Source: CAVTBT01 sp963733065
GTDB lineage: Bacteria > Actinomycetota > Thermoleophilia > Gaiellales > Gaiellaceae
Direction: 5' to 3'
Length of the DNA stretch: 64,000 nucleotides
Assembly (NCBI GenBank): GCA_963733065.1
Contig: CAVTBT010000005.1
Span: forward strand, 434,001-498,000
In this document: positions 1 to 8,405 of the stretch, one piece after another
Numbering within the stretch: position 1 is the stretch's first letter
How the letters are laid out: every line of letters begins with the position of its first letter
The notes under the pieces: generated by a model
What the model was told of the DNA's origin: nothing
What the model saw: only the letters and a program-made list of their open reading frames with translations
Databases searched by the model: none
Position numbers and translations under genes: made by a program

Positions 1-7
1 GCGCGCG

Positions 8-1051
8 ATGCGCGTCCTCACCGTCGTCGGCAACCGCCCGCAGTTCGTGAAGTCGGCGCCTCTGTCGGTCGCGCTTCGCGGCGCCGGGATCGAGGAGATC
101 GTGCTGCACACCGGCCAGCACTGGAATCGCGAGCTCTCCCAGGTCTTCTTCGACGAGCTCGAGGTGCCGGAGCCGGCCTATCGACTCGACCTGCACACCG
201 CCTCGATCGAGCGCATGCAGCCGGCCGTCCTCCGCGCGATCCGCGCCGAGCGGCCCGACTGGGTGATCGTCATGGGCGATACGAACTCCACGGCCGCAGG
301 TGGGCGCGCCGGCGTCGAGGGTGGAATCCCGGTCGCACACGTCGAGGCCGGGCTGCGGAGCGGCGACCTCGCGATGCCCGAGGAGCGAAACCGGATCGAG
401 GTCGACCGCCTGTCGTCGCTGCTGCTGGCGCCCGACGAGCGTTCGCGCTCGATTCTCGAGAGCGAGGGGGTGGCGGGCGTCGTCGAGGTCGTCGGCGACG
501 TCATGGCCGACGCCAGCCTCCGGTTCGCACCGATCGCGCGCGAACGGCACCCGCGGCCCGATGCCGGCCGCTACGTCGTCGCCACGATCCACCGCGAGGC
601 CAATGTGGAACAACCGCGACTCGGCCGGATCCTCGACGGCCTGAACCGGCTCGAGGAGCCCGTTGTATTCCCGGTGCACCCGCGGACACGGGCGGCCCTT
701 ACGGCCGCCGGCCTGCGCCCCGCACGGCACGTCGAGCTCGTCGCCCCCCTCGGCTACCTCCCGTTCGCCGCGCTCGCGTCGCAGGCGCGCGTAATCGTCA
801 CCGACTCTGGCGGGCTGCAGAAGGAGGCGTACTGGTACGGCGTGCCGTGCGTGACCACGCGGCCCAGCACGGAGTGGGTCGACACGGTCGAGCTCGGCGC
901 CAACACGCTTGTCGACGACGACCCCGATGCGCTCGTCGCGGCGGTCGGCTCGGCGCGCCCGCTGGACGACGAGCGGCCCGTGCTATATGGGGGCGGACAT
1001 GCGTCGGAGCGTGTCGCGGCCGCGCTCCAAGCTAGGCTCCAACGCCGATGA
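8..1051 (+). CDS. UDP-N-acetylglucosamine 2-epimerase family (WbpI/WecB-like)
   Basis: Non-hydrolysing UDP-HexNAc 2-epimerase of 347 aa, full length for the family, cytoplasmic. Visible motifs: GNRPQ at residues 8-12, HTGQHWN at 34-40, GDTNST at 90-95, and the catalytic HVEAGLRSGD block at 111-120 followed by PEERNR. It opens an operon and overlaps the next gene by ATGA. Downstream are WbpA-, WbpB- and WbpD-like genes, so its likely substrate is UDP-2,3-diacetamido-glucuronate (the WbpI role), giving the manno epimer. Plain UDP-GlcNAc to UDP-ManNAc epimerisation (WecB) remains possible because the family does not separate cleanly by motif. The ATG lies 8 bases from the window edge, so upstream signals cannot be judged. 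Confidence 0.88.
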   Translation: MRVLTVVGNRPQFVKSAPLSVALRGAGIEEIVLHTGQHWNRELSQVFFDELEVPEPAYRLDLHTASIERMQPAVLRAIRAERPDWVIVMGDTNSTAAGGRAGVEGGIPVAHVEAGLRSGDLAMPEERNRIEVDRLSSLLLAPDERSRSILESEGVAGVVEVVGDVMADASLRFAPIARERHPRPDAGRYVVATIHREANVEQPRLGRILDGLNRLEEPVVFPVHPRTRAALTAAGLRPARHVELVAPLGYLPFAALASQARVIVTDSGGLQKEAYWYGVPCVTTRPSTEWVDTVELGANTLVDDDPDALVAAVGSARPLDDERPVLYGGGHASERVAAALQARLQRR

Positions 1052-2310
1052 AACGGGACGTCGCCATCGTGGGCGCCGGGTACGTCGGCGTACCCCTCGC
1101 GCAGGTCTTCGCGGAGGCCGGCCGCAGCGTGCTGCTCGTGGACATCGACCCGGATCGGGTCGAACGGCTCAACCGCGGCGAGAGCTACATCGAGGACGTC
1201 TCGACCGAGACGCTGCAGCGGCTCGTCGCTGACGGCCTGCGAGCAACCACGGACTACGACGAGCTGCGCGAGGCCGACGCCATCCTGATCGCCCTACCCA
1301 CACCCCTGTCGAAGCAGCGCGAGCCGGACCTCTCGATCGTGCTCTCGGCGACGGCGGAGATCGCGCAGCGCCTGCGGCCCGGCCATCTGGTCGTGCTCGA
1401 GTCCACCACGTACCCCGGTACGACCCGCGACGACGTGCTCCCCGTCCTGGAACGCGTCAGCGGCCTCGCCGTCGGAAAGGACTTCCACCTCGCGTTCTCG
1501 CCCGAGCGCGTCGACCCGGGCCGCACGGACTGGACGACCGGCAACGTGCCCAAGGTCGTCGGTGGGATAGACGACGCCTCGACCGAGGCCGCCGCCGCGC
1601 TCTACGGCGGGGCCATCGAAAAGGTCCACCGCGTCTCCAGCCCCGAAGTCGCCGAGCTGACGAAGCTGCTCGAGAACATCTTCCGCTCGGTCAACATCGC
1701 GCTCGTCAACGAGCTCGCGATGCTCTGCGAGCGCATGGGCATGGACGTCTGGGAGGTCATCGAGGCGGCCGCGACGAAGCCGTTCGGCTTCATGAGCTTC
1801 AAGCCCGGGCCGGGCCTCGGCGGCCACTGCATCCCGATCGACCCCTTCTACCTGACCTGGAAGGCGCGGGAGTACGACTTCACCACCCGCTTCATCGAGC
1901 TGGCCGGCGAGGTCAACCAGAACATGCCGTACTTCTGCCGCTCTCTCGTCTCCCAGGCGCTGAACCACGGCGCCGGGAAGTCGCTCTCGGAATCGCGGAT
2001 CCTCGTCCTCGGCGTCGCCTACAAGAAGGACATCGGCGACATGCGGGAGTCACCGGCGCTGAAGCTGATGGAGCTGCTGCGCGCCGGCGGCGCCGACCTC
2101 GCGTATCACGATCCGCACGTGCCGGCGCTCGAGGAGCTGGGCCTCGAGTCGGTGCCGCTCGAGCCGGAGGCCTACGACGCCGTGGTCGTCGTCACCGACC
2201 ACTCGAGCGTCGACTACGAGGACGTCGCCGAACGGTCGGTGGTCGTCGTCGACCTGCGCAACGCCACAGGCGTCCGCGGCAGGCAGAACGGCAAGGTCTG
2301 GAAGCTGTGA
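1048..2310 (+). CDS. Nucleotide sugar dehydrogenase (UDP-GlcNAc 6-dehydrogenase, WbpA/WecC-like)
   Basis: NAD-dependent four-electron oxidation of a UDP-sugar to its uronic acid, cytoplasmic. The Rossmann motif VGAGYVG is at residues 8-14. The catalytic cysteine is Cys261 in GLGGHCIPIDP, and the C-terminal UDP-binding domain contains VLGVAYKKDIGDMRESP. Length 420 aa is typical of the UDP-GlcNAc/ManNAc dehydrogenase branch. The ATG overlaps the epimerase stop (ATGA), and its own stop overlaps the next start (GTGA), so the three genes are translationally coupled. In this context it should supply UDP-GlcNAcA for the downstream oxidase and acetyltransferase. Confidence 0.9.
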   Translation: MKRDVAIVGAGYVGVPLAQVFAEAGRSVLLVDIDPDRVERLNRGESYIEDVSTETLQRLVADGLRATTDYDELREADAILIALPTPLSKQREPDLSIVLSATAEIAQRLRPGHLVVLESTTYPGTTRDDVLPVLERVSGLAVGKDFHLAFSPERVDPGRTDWTTGNVPKVVGGIDDASTEAAAALYGGAIEKVHRVSSPEVAELTKLLENIFRSVNIALVNELAMLCERMGMDVWEVIEAAATKPFGFMSFKPGPGLGGHCIPIDPFYLTWKAREYDFTTRFIELAGEVNQNMPYFCRSLVSQALNHGAGKSLSESRILVLGVAYKKDIGDMRESPALKLMELLRAGGADLAYHDPHVPALEELGLESVPLEPEAYDAVVVVTDHSSVDYEDVAERSVVVVDLRNATGVRGRQNGKVWKL

Positions 2311-3278
2311 TCCGCGTCGGCGCCGCCGGCCTCGGCAACTGGGGGAAGAACCTCGTTCGCAACTTCGACGAGCTGGCGGAGCTCACCTGGCTCTGCGACG
2401 CCTCGCCGGAGCTGCGCGAGCAGTTCGCCGCGCGCTATCCGCGCGCCCGCGTGACCGGCGACTTCGCGGAGGTGCTCGCGGACACCGAGCTCGACGCGGT
2501 CGTGGTGGCGACCCCCGTGCCCACCCACTACGAGCTCGCCCGGCAGGCGCTCGCGGCCGGCAAGCACGTCTTCGTCGAGAAGCCGCCCGCGATGACGGGG
2601 ACGGAGATGGAGGAGCTGATCCGGCTCGCCGAGGAGCGGGTCCGCGTGCTCATGCCCGGGCATCTGCTCCTCTACCACCCGGGCGTCCTGAAGCTGAAGG
2701 AGCTGATCGACTCCGGGGAGCTCGGTGAAGTGCTCTGCGTGTACGGGAACCGGCAGAACCTCGGCGTCATCCGCTCGAACGAGAACGCGCTGTGGTCGCT
2801 CGGCGTCCACGACCTCTCGGTCATCCTCTGGCTGATCGGCGAGGAGCCCGAGGAGGCTGTCGCTCACGGCCGCGACTTCCTGCAGCCCGGCGTCGAGGAC
2901 GTCGTCTTCTGCTTCCTGCGCTTCCCGAGCGGCAAGGTCGCGCACATGCACCTGTCCTGGCTCGACCCGCACAAGATGCGGCGCATGACCGTCGTCGGCA
3001 AGGAGCGGATGGCCGTCTTCGACGACATGGAGCTGGAGCGCAAGATCACGGTCTACGAGAAGGGTCCATGGGAGCCGTCGTCGATCTACGGCGAGTGGCG
3101 AACCCGCACCGGTGACATCTTCAGCCCCAAGATCCCGAACGACGAGCCGCTGCGGCTGGAGTGCCAGCACTTCCTCCGTCTCGTCGCGGACGGGCCGGGC
3201 GATCACGCCGAGGCGCACGACGGGCTCGCGGTCGTGCGCGCCCTCGACCGGCTGACGGAATCGCTGAATGGCCGCTGA
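2307..3278 (+). CDS. Gfo/Idh/MocA family oxidoreductase (WbpB-like)
   Basis: NAD(P)-dependent sugar oxidoreductase, 323 aa. The N-terminal Rossmann motif GLGNWGKN is at residues 8-15, the family EKP motif at 91-93, and a C-terminal substrate domain follows. GTG start overlaps the previous stop by 4 bases (GTGA). Between a UDP-sugar dehydrogenase and a left-handed-helix acetyltransferase it most likely performs the WbpB step: oxidation of UDP-GlcNAcA at C3 to the 3-keto sugar before transamination. The WbpE-type aminotransferase that should act next is not in the window. Family assignment is firm; the substrate is inferred from context. Confidence 0.85.
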   Translation: MIRVGAAGLGNWGKNLVRNFDELAELTWLCDASPELREQFAARYPRARVTGDFAEVLADTELDAVVVATPVPTHYELARQALAAGKHVFVEKPPAMTGTEMEELIRLAEERVRVLMPGHLLLYHPGVLKLKELIDSGELGEVLCVYGNRQNLGVIRSNENALWSLGVHDLSVILWLIGEEPEEAVAHGRDFLQPGVEDVVFCFLRFPSGKVAHMHLSWLDPHKMRRMTVVGKERMAVFDDMELERKITVYEKGPWEPSSIYGEWRTRTGDIFSPKIPNDEPLRLECQHFLRLVADGPGDHAEAHDGLAVVRALDRLTESLNGR

Positions 3279-3927
3279 GATCGCCGCCTCGGCGATCGTC
3301 TATCCGGGCACGGTCCTCGGCGAGGGCGTCCGAGTCCTCGACGGTGCCGTCGTCGGCAAGCAGCCCTCGCTGTCGCCGCGCTCGACGGCAAAGCGGGAGC
3401 CTTTGCCGCCCACCCGAATCGGCGACGGCACGATCGTCTCGACCGGGGCGATCGTGTTCGCCGGCTCGCGTGTCGGCGCGCGAGTCGTCCTCGGCGACCA
3501 GTCGTGCATCCGCGAGCGCGTCGACATCGGGGACGACGTCGTCGTCGGCCGCGGCTCGCTCGTCGAGAACGACACGACGATCGGAGCGATGACGAAGATC
3601 CAGGCCGACGCGTACATCACTGCGTACTCGACGCTCGAGGAGCACGTGTTCATCGCGCCGTGCGTCGTGACGACGAACGACAACTTCATGGGCCGCACGG
3701 AGCGCCGGCACGAGCTGATCAAGGGGCCGACGATCCGCCGCGGCGCGCGTGTCGGCGGCGGCGCGATCCTGCTGCCGGCCGTCGAGATCGGCGAGGAGGC
3801 GTTCGTCGGCGCCGGCGCCGTCGTCACGAAGGACGTGCCGCCCCGCGCCCTGGTCGTCGGCAACCCCGCGCGTGTCGTCCGCGACGTGCCGGACGACGAG
3901 CTGCTGGAGCCCTCGTCCGATAGGTGA
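3268..3927 (+). CDS. Left-handed beta-helix sugar N-acetyltransferase (WbpD-like)
   Basis: 219 aa protein built of hexapeptide repeats ([LIV]GxxxxV pattern from about residue 15 to 190, for example IGDGTIVSTGAIVFAG), ending in the typical VVGNPARVVRDVP tail. ATG start overlaps the preceding oxidoreductase by 11 bases, so it is the last gene of the coupled operon. The family transfers acetyl from acetyl-CoA to an amino sugar. In this context it would acetylate the 3-amino group of UDP-2-acetamido-3-amino-glucuronate (WbpD role). A strong hairpin follows 54 bases after its stop. Confidence 0.85.
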   Translation: MAAEIAASAIVYPGTVLGEGVRVLDGAVVGKQPSLSPRSTAKREPLPPTRIGDGTIVSTGAIVFAGSRVGARVVLGDQSCIRERVDIGDDVVVGRGSLVENDTTIGAMTKIQADAYITAYSTLEEHVFIAPCVVTTNDNFMGRTERRHELIKGPTIRRGARVGGGAILLPAVEIGEEAFVGAGAVVTKDVPPRALVVGNPARVVRDVPDDELLEPSSDR

Positions 3928-3981
3928 TGCGGCTCCAGAACGAAGCGGCCGCGAAGCGGACGCCTTCAGGGGTCTTCGCGC

Positions 3982-4011
3982 GACCGGAATCCGCGCGAGC
4001 GGATTCCGGTC
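3982..4011. terminator. Perfect-arm hairpin between convergent genes
   Basis: Arms of 13 bases (3982-3994 and 3999-4011) with a GCGA loop: GACCGGAATCCGC pairs perfectly with GCGGATTCCGGTC. It lies between the WbpD-like stop (3927) and the convergent subtilisin stop (4023), so it probably ends transcription from both sides. The U-tract is short (TT), as is common in high-GC genomes. Confidence 0.75.
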
Positions 4012-4022
4012 TTGCGCACTAA

Positions 4023-5654
4023 TCAGGTCTTGACGATGCGCAGGCGGTAGCGGCCCGCACCGCCGCTCGCCATCTTGACCTGCAGGTAGAACAGCCCCGT
4101 CTCCCGGGCGCGGAACGCGAGCCACTCGCGCGGCCCCGGCCGGGCCGACTGGGTGAGACGCCGGTGCTGGCGGCGTAGGTCGTCGACATGGGTCGTGCCG
4201 GGGCGCCAGAGCATGAGGTTGACGTCCGTGCGCGGCGGGCCGGTGAGGCCGACGTACATGCGCTGACCGCGCCGCAGCCGCACCTTGTAGACGTCCTGCT
4301 GGTCGTCCCAGAAGTCGAGCGTGGCGTCGACGCGGGACTGGCTGTAGAGCCTCGTCGCACGCGCACCGGCGTCGTCGTTCGGCTCGTAGCGGTCGCGCTG
4401 CGGCACGACACCGCCGAGCTGCTCGAGCGCCGAGGCGATGTCGAGCCGGCCCCAACCCGTGAAGCGGTCGCGGCCGAGCGGGCACGTCCGGCAGCCGGTG
4501 CTCGCCTTCGCGTCCACGGCAGTGCGAGTGAGCAGCGCGGTGACCTGCTCGGCGCGCAGGTCGGGGCGCTCGCCGAGCAGTGTCGCGGCTGCCGCGGCCA
4601 CCTGCGGCGCGGCGAACGACGTGCCCTCGGCGCTGCGCCACTCGTCGGGGCCGCAGCTCGAGTAGCCCTGCTCCGTGCAGGCCGGATAGGTCGCCGTCAG
4701 CGCCCGCGGGAACGTCGACAGGATCTCCTCCCCCGGCGCCGAGAGGTCGGCGTAGATCGGATCTCGGTTCGAGAAGGCCGGCGCGTCGCCGGTCCGGCTG
4801 ATGGCGGCGACGCCGAGCACGTGCGGCAACGCGGCCGGATAGCTCGCGAAGCGCCACGGGCTCACCGGCGCCTGGTCGCCGTTCCCGACGGCGGCCACGA
4901 CGACGATGTTCGCCTTCACCGCCTCGGCGACGGCTGCGGCCTCGAGCGGCGAGTACGTGTCGACCGACGGGTCGAGCGGGTCGCGGATGCCGCCGAGGCT
5001 CATGTTGATGACCCGCGCGCCGCGCGCGATTGCCCAGCGGATCGCCCGCACCTCGGCCTCGATCGGGATCGTGCGGTCGCCGGTCACCACCTTCGCGACG
5101 AGCAGCTCGGCAGCCGGGGACAGCCCGGCGATGCCGATGCCGTTGTCCGACTCGGCGGCGATCAGGCCCGCCACGAAGGTGCCGTGGCCCTGCTTGTCGA
5201 CGCGCGGCGAGCCGCCGACGAAGCTCCTCGCCTCGAGGATCCGGGCGGCGAGCTCCGGGTGCGTCCCGTCGATGCCGGAGTCGATCACCGCGACGAGCGT
5301 CGCTGCCAGCGGCGGCTTCGCCTCCCACGCGTCGTAAGCGCGGTTGTGGGTCAGGTACCACTGCTTCGCCACCAGCGGGTCGTTCGGCGTGTAGGCGGCG
5401 ACGCGGCGCACGCCGAGGCGCTCGACGTACGCCGAGCCGGGGAGGCCGCTCAGGTCGGCACGGCGGGGCGCGTCGACGACCACAGCGGGAACGGGTGCGA
5501 GGCTCTCGCCTCGTCCGAGCCCGCGGTCGGCGAGCTCAGCGCGGAGTACCGAGACGTCCGCGCCCGGCCGCACTCCGACCGCGAACCGTGCGGCGTCGGC
5601 CGCCGCTGGGACGAGGAGCGCGAGCAGCGCGACGGCGAGCAGCGTGCGCCGCAT
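4023..5654 (-). CDS. Secreted S8 (subtilisin-like) serine peptidase
   Basis: 543 aa. Signal peptide at residues 1-21 (MRRTLLAVALLALLVPAAAD). The catalytic triad is visible as Asp125 (VAVIDSGIDGTHP), His157 (QGHGTFVAG) and Ser346 (GTSFAAPQ), with the oxyanion Asn near 258. After the peptidase domain, residues 400-543 form a pre-peptidase-like beta domain (RDRYEPNDDAGARA, VDATLDFWDDQQDVYKVRL), often involved in secretion or surface association. The ATG shares one base with the stop of the upstream SpoIID-type gene (TGATG), so the two secreted proteins are translationally coupled. Expected extracellular proteolysis; specificity unknown. Confidence 0.9.
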   Translation of the reverse strand: MRRTLLAVALLALLVPAAADAARFAVGVRPGADVSVLRAELADRGLGRGESLAPVPAVVVDAPRRADLSGLPGSAYVERLGVRRVAAYTPNDPLVAKQWYLTHNRAYDAWEAKPPLAATLVAVIDSGIDGTHPELAARILEARSFVGGSPRVDKQGHGTFVAGLIAAESDNGIGIAGLSPAAELLVAKVVTGDRTIPIEAEVRAIRWAIARGARVINMSLGGIRDPLDPSVDTYSPLEAAAVAEAVKANIVVVAAVGNGDQAPVSPWRFASYPAALPHVLGVAAISRTGDAPAFSNRDPIYADLSAPGEEILSTFPRALTATYPACTEQGYSSCGPDEWRSAEGTSFAAPQVAAAAATLLGERPDLRAEQVTALLTRTAVDAKASTGCRTCPLGRDRFTGWGRLDIASALEQLGGVVPQRDRYEPNDDAGARATRLYSQSRVDATLDFWDDQQDVYKVRLRRGQRMYVGLTGPPRTDVNLMLWRPGTTHVDDLRRQHRRLTQSARPGPREWLAFRARETGLFYLQVKMASGGAGRYRLRIVKT

Positions 5655-7273
5655 CAGCCGAGCGCCAGCTCAGGCGACGTCCCGGGCGCGTACCCGCGCG
5701 TGGCCGGCACCCGGACGCGGTAGACACCGGGACCGAGCCGGACGGGGAAGAGATAGGCGCCGTCGGCGGACACTCGTCCTCGGGCGGCCTCGGCCCAGAC
5801 GGCGCCCTCCTGTCGCTCGAGCACGACGACGGCGTCCGGGAGAGGCGGCGTCACGGTGCCGCCGCCGCCGTCGAACGTGACGCGCGGCGCGACCGGAACG
5901 CGCAGCACCGGCCCGATGCCCGCGGCGGTCGCGAGGCGGTAGACGGTTGGCGACGCCGGCCGAACGGGGAGCGTGAACGCCCCCGGGCCGACGGCGCGCA
6001 CGGCCTCCCAGATGCCGCCCTTCGCGACGGAGAGCGTCACGCCACCAACGCCGCGGACGGTTCCGGTGAGCGTCGCGCTGCCCCCGTGGATCACCGGCGC
6101 GGCCGGCCGGCGCAGGGACAGCAGCCCGAAGCGGAACCAGGTCGAGCGGAGGCCGAGCCCGGCGCGGACGTCCGTCGGCCGCACCGGGCGGTCACCGACC
6201 GCGGTCTGCACCGTGACCGTCCGGGCGCGCCCGGAAGGTCCGGGCGCCACCGCGACGTCGAGCACCTCGCCGTTCACCCGCAGCCCCTTCTGCACCTTCG
6301 CGGCGGGCACGGCGACGGGTCCCCAGCGGTGGTACGGCGACAGCGAGTCGAAGGGATCCTCCACGGAGACGAGGTACGGACGTGGCTGCGCGAAGATCTC
6401 GTCGGAGCCCGCCGTACGACCGCCCGACGTGGAGTAGAAGTAGGTCGTCGCGACCTTGCCGTCGAAGTGCACGGCCTCGCCGGCCGTGGCGCGGACTGCG
6501 GCGGTGGTCGTGGGCTTCTCGTAGGCCACGCCGCCGTAGACCTGGCTGCGGACGTCCGCGTAGACGTCGAACGGCTTGCCGGCGACGCGCTGGGCGAGAG
6601 CGTACGAGCGCGCGGCCACGGCCTGCGCCTTCAACGCTTCGGCCGGCCAGTCACTCGGCATCTCCCCCGGCACGACGCCCTGGAGATACGCCTCGAGGCC
6701 CAGCCGGTTGACGACCGCCAGCCGCCGCGAGTCGGCACGCACCTCGAGCTGCCCGCGGTATGCCTTGCCGTCGAGCCTGAGCACCGAGCCCGGCGCCGGC
6801 TGCAGGACGAGCGGTGGTGCGAGCGCGCGCGTCTCGTCCTCGAGCGCGACGACGAGCTGCGGACCGAGCGTGAGCGTCCTCGCGGGGAGCCGGTGCGTCT
6901 GGCCGTCACCCTCGCGGATCGTGAACGGCGCCGTGGCGAGCACCGTGACCCGCTTCCGCGCATCGGCGAGGAGCACGCGCATCGTCGCCACCTTCGCGGG
7001 GGCGAGCTGCGTACCGGGGTAGTAGTGGGCGAGGATCCGGTCGTAGGTCGCCCCGTTCCGCGCGAAGCCGAGAGCGCCGTACTGGCTCATGCCGACGCCG
7101 TGGCCGTAGCCGCGGCCGGTCACGACGAACGTCGTCGCGCCCACCGTGCCGGGAACCGGGGCCACGGCATGGGGGCGGGCGCCGGCTCCGGGCACCAGCA
7201 GGGTCAGCGCAATGAGGGGCACGAGAAGCCGACGCATGGCGGGCCTCCGGGTGAGGCTAGCGAACGACTTCAC
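5654..7273 (-). CDS. SpoIID/LytB domain secreted protein
   Basis: Homologue of SpoIID/LytB, which acts on or enhances hydrolysis of peptidoglycan at the cell surface. The signal peptide is LVPLIALTLLVPGAGA and the SpoIID core starts at TGRGYGHGVGMSQYGALG. The segment LGLEAYLQGVVPGEMPSDWP, a family hallmark, is present, as is FFYSTSGGRTAGSDEIF-like catalytic-core sequence. The C-terminal 200 residues are beta-rich and of unknown role. Two starts each have a purine-rich site: GTG at 7273 with AGGAGG 4 nt before, and ATG at 7237 with GGAGG 6 nt before; 7237 gives the cleaner signal peptide. Coupled to the downstream peptidase. Confidence 0.85.
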   Translation of the reverse strand: MKSFASLTRRPAMRRLLVPLIALTLLVPGAGARPHAVAPVPGTVGATTFVVTGRGYGHGVGMSQYGALGFARNGATYDRILAHYYPGTQLAPAKVATMRVLLADARKRVTVLATAPFTIREGDGQTHRLPARTLTLGPQLVVALEDETRALAPPLVLQPAPGSVLRLDGKAYRGQLEVRADSRRLAVVNRLGLEAYLQGVVPGEMPSDWPAEALKAQAVAARSYALAQRVAGKPFDVYADVRSQVYGGVAYEKPTTTAAVRATAGEAVHFDGKVATTYFYSTSGGRTAGSDEIFAQPRPYLVSVEDPFDSLSPYHRWGPVAVPAAKVQKGLRVNGEVLDVAVAPGPSGRARTVTVQTAVGDRPVRPTDVRAGLGLRSTWFRFGLLSLRRPAAPVIHGGSATLTGTVRGVGGVTLSVAKGGIWEAVRAVGPGAFTLPVRPASPTVYRLATAAGIGPVLRVPVAPRVTFDGGGGTVTPPLPDAVVVLERQEGAVWAEAARGRVSADGAYLFPVRLGPGVYRVRVPATRGYAPGTSPELALG

Positions 7274-7351
7274 GACCCCTCCTGTTCTTTACGGAACGCT
7301 CACCTCATCCCAAGGGGCTCGCGGCGTTCGCCCGCCGGACGGAGCACGGGC

Positions 7352-8341
7352 CTACGGAGCGAGCCGGGCTGCGTACTGGCGCTCGTAGTACTCGCGATAC
7401 GCGCCGGACTTGATTGGCTCCCACCAGGCGCGGTGCGCGCGGTACCAGTCGACCGTCGCGGCGAGCCCGTCCTCCAGCGTCGTCGAACGCGACCAGCCCA
7501 GCCGGCGGAGCCTGGTGTCGTCGACCGCGTAGCGGCGGTCGTGCCCGGCGCGGTCCTCGACGTGGCGGACGAGCGACGCGTCGGCGCCGGTGAGCCGCAG
7601 GAAGTGATCGACCATGGTCAGGTTCTCCTGCTCGTCGCCGCCGATGTTGTACGCCTGGCCCGACTTCCCCTCTCGCAGGACGAGCTCGAGCGCGGCGCAG
7701 TGATCCTCGACGTAGAGCCACTCGCGCCGCTGCCGCCCGTCCCCGTAGACCGGCACCGGCTCGCCGTCCAGCAGGTTCGTGACGAAGAGCGGCAGGAACT
7801 TCTCGGGGTACTGGTTCGGGCCGTACGTGTTGGCGCCGTGCGTCCGCAGCGCGTCGACGCCGTACGTGCGCACGTACGCGGGCGCGAGGAGGTCGCCGCC
7901 GGCCTTGGCGGCGCTGTAGGGGCTGGACGGCCGCAGCTGATCGTCCTCGCGGCGAGGCGGCTCGTCGTCGGCTACGTCGCCGTACACCTCGTCGGTCGAC
8001 ACCTGCAGGACGCGCTTCCCGCTCGTCCGGGCCCACTCGAGCAGGACGTGCGGGCCGAGCACGTTCGTCCGGATCACGATCTCGGGCTCGAGGATCGAGC
8101 GGTCGACGTGCGTCTCGGCGGCGACGTTCACGACCGCATCGCACCCGGCGGCCGCGCGGCCGACCGCGTCCGCGTCGGCGATGTCCCCGACGACGAGCTC
8201 GGCGTCCACGCCGTCGAGGTTCGCCGGGTTGCCCGCGTACGTCAGCTTGTCCAGCACGACGACCTCGTCGCCGGCCGCGACGAGCCGCTTCACGAGGTGC
8301 GAGCCGATGAAGCCCGCGCCGCCTGTGACGAGCACGCGCAC
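7352..8341 (-). CDS. rmlB: dTDP-glucose 4,6-dehydratase
   Basis: 329 aa short-chain dehydrogenase, second step of dTDP-L-rhamnose synthesis. NAD-binding GGAGFIGSH at residues 7-15, the catalytic T-D-E triad at 116-118 (VSTDEVYGD) and the YSAAK motif (Tyr142, Lys146). The start is GTG 8341, because the conserved strand MRVLVTGGAGF begins there. No Shine-Dalgarno is visible, but TACGAT lies 8 nt upstream, which suggests a leaderless mRNA. It stands alone, 13 kb from rmlA/C/D. The same-frame extension upstream of 8341 overlaps the amidotransferase gene and looks non-coding. Confidence 0.92.
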   Translation of the reverse strand: MRVLVTGGAGFIGSHLVKRLVAAGDEVVVLDKLTYAGNPANLDGVDAELVVGDIADADAVGRAAAGCDAVVNVAAETHVDRSILEPEIVIRTNVLGPHVLLEWARTSGKRVLQVSTDEVYGDVADDEPPRREDDQLRPSSPYSAAKAGGDLLAPAYVRTYGVDALRTHGANTYGPNQYPEKFLPLFVTNLLDGEPVPVYGDGRQRREWLYVEDHCAALELVLREGKSGQAYNIGGDEQENLTMVDHFLRLTGADASLVRHVEDRAGHDRRYAVDDTRLRRLGWSRSTTLEDGLAATVDWYRAHRAWWEPIKSGAYREYYERQYAARLAP

Positions 8342-8349
8342 GGCCGCCG

Positions 8350-8355
8350 ATCGTA
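8350..8355 (-). promoter_or_regulatory. Candidate -10 element for leaderless rmlB
   Basis: TACGAT on the minus strand, 8 nt before the GTG start of rmlB, with no ribosome-binding site between. It matches the TANNNT pattern of actinobacterial housekeeping promoters and would place the transcript start at or next to the start codon. No clear -35 element. Confidence 0.45.
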
Positions 8356-8405
8356 CCCGCGACCGCGCTGTGCTCGGCCGGCGAGCAAGCCCGCGGGGTG
8401 GGCCG

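Noticed and set aside
3121..5361. 746-codon minus-strand frame overlapping the S8 peptidase
   Set aside because: Out of frame with the peptidase catalytic motifs and spans the terminator; low-complexity Arg/Ala composition.
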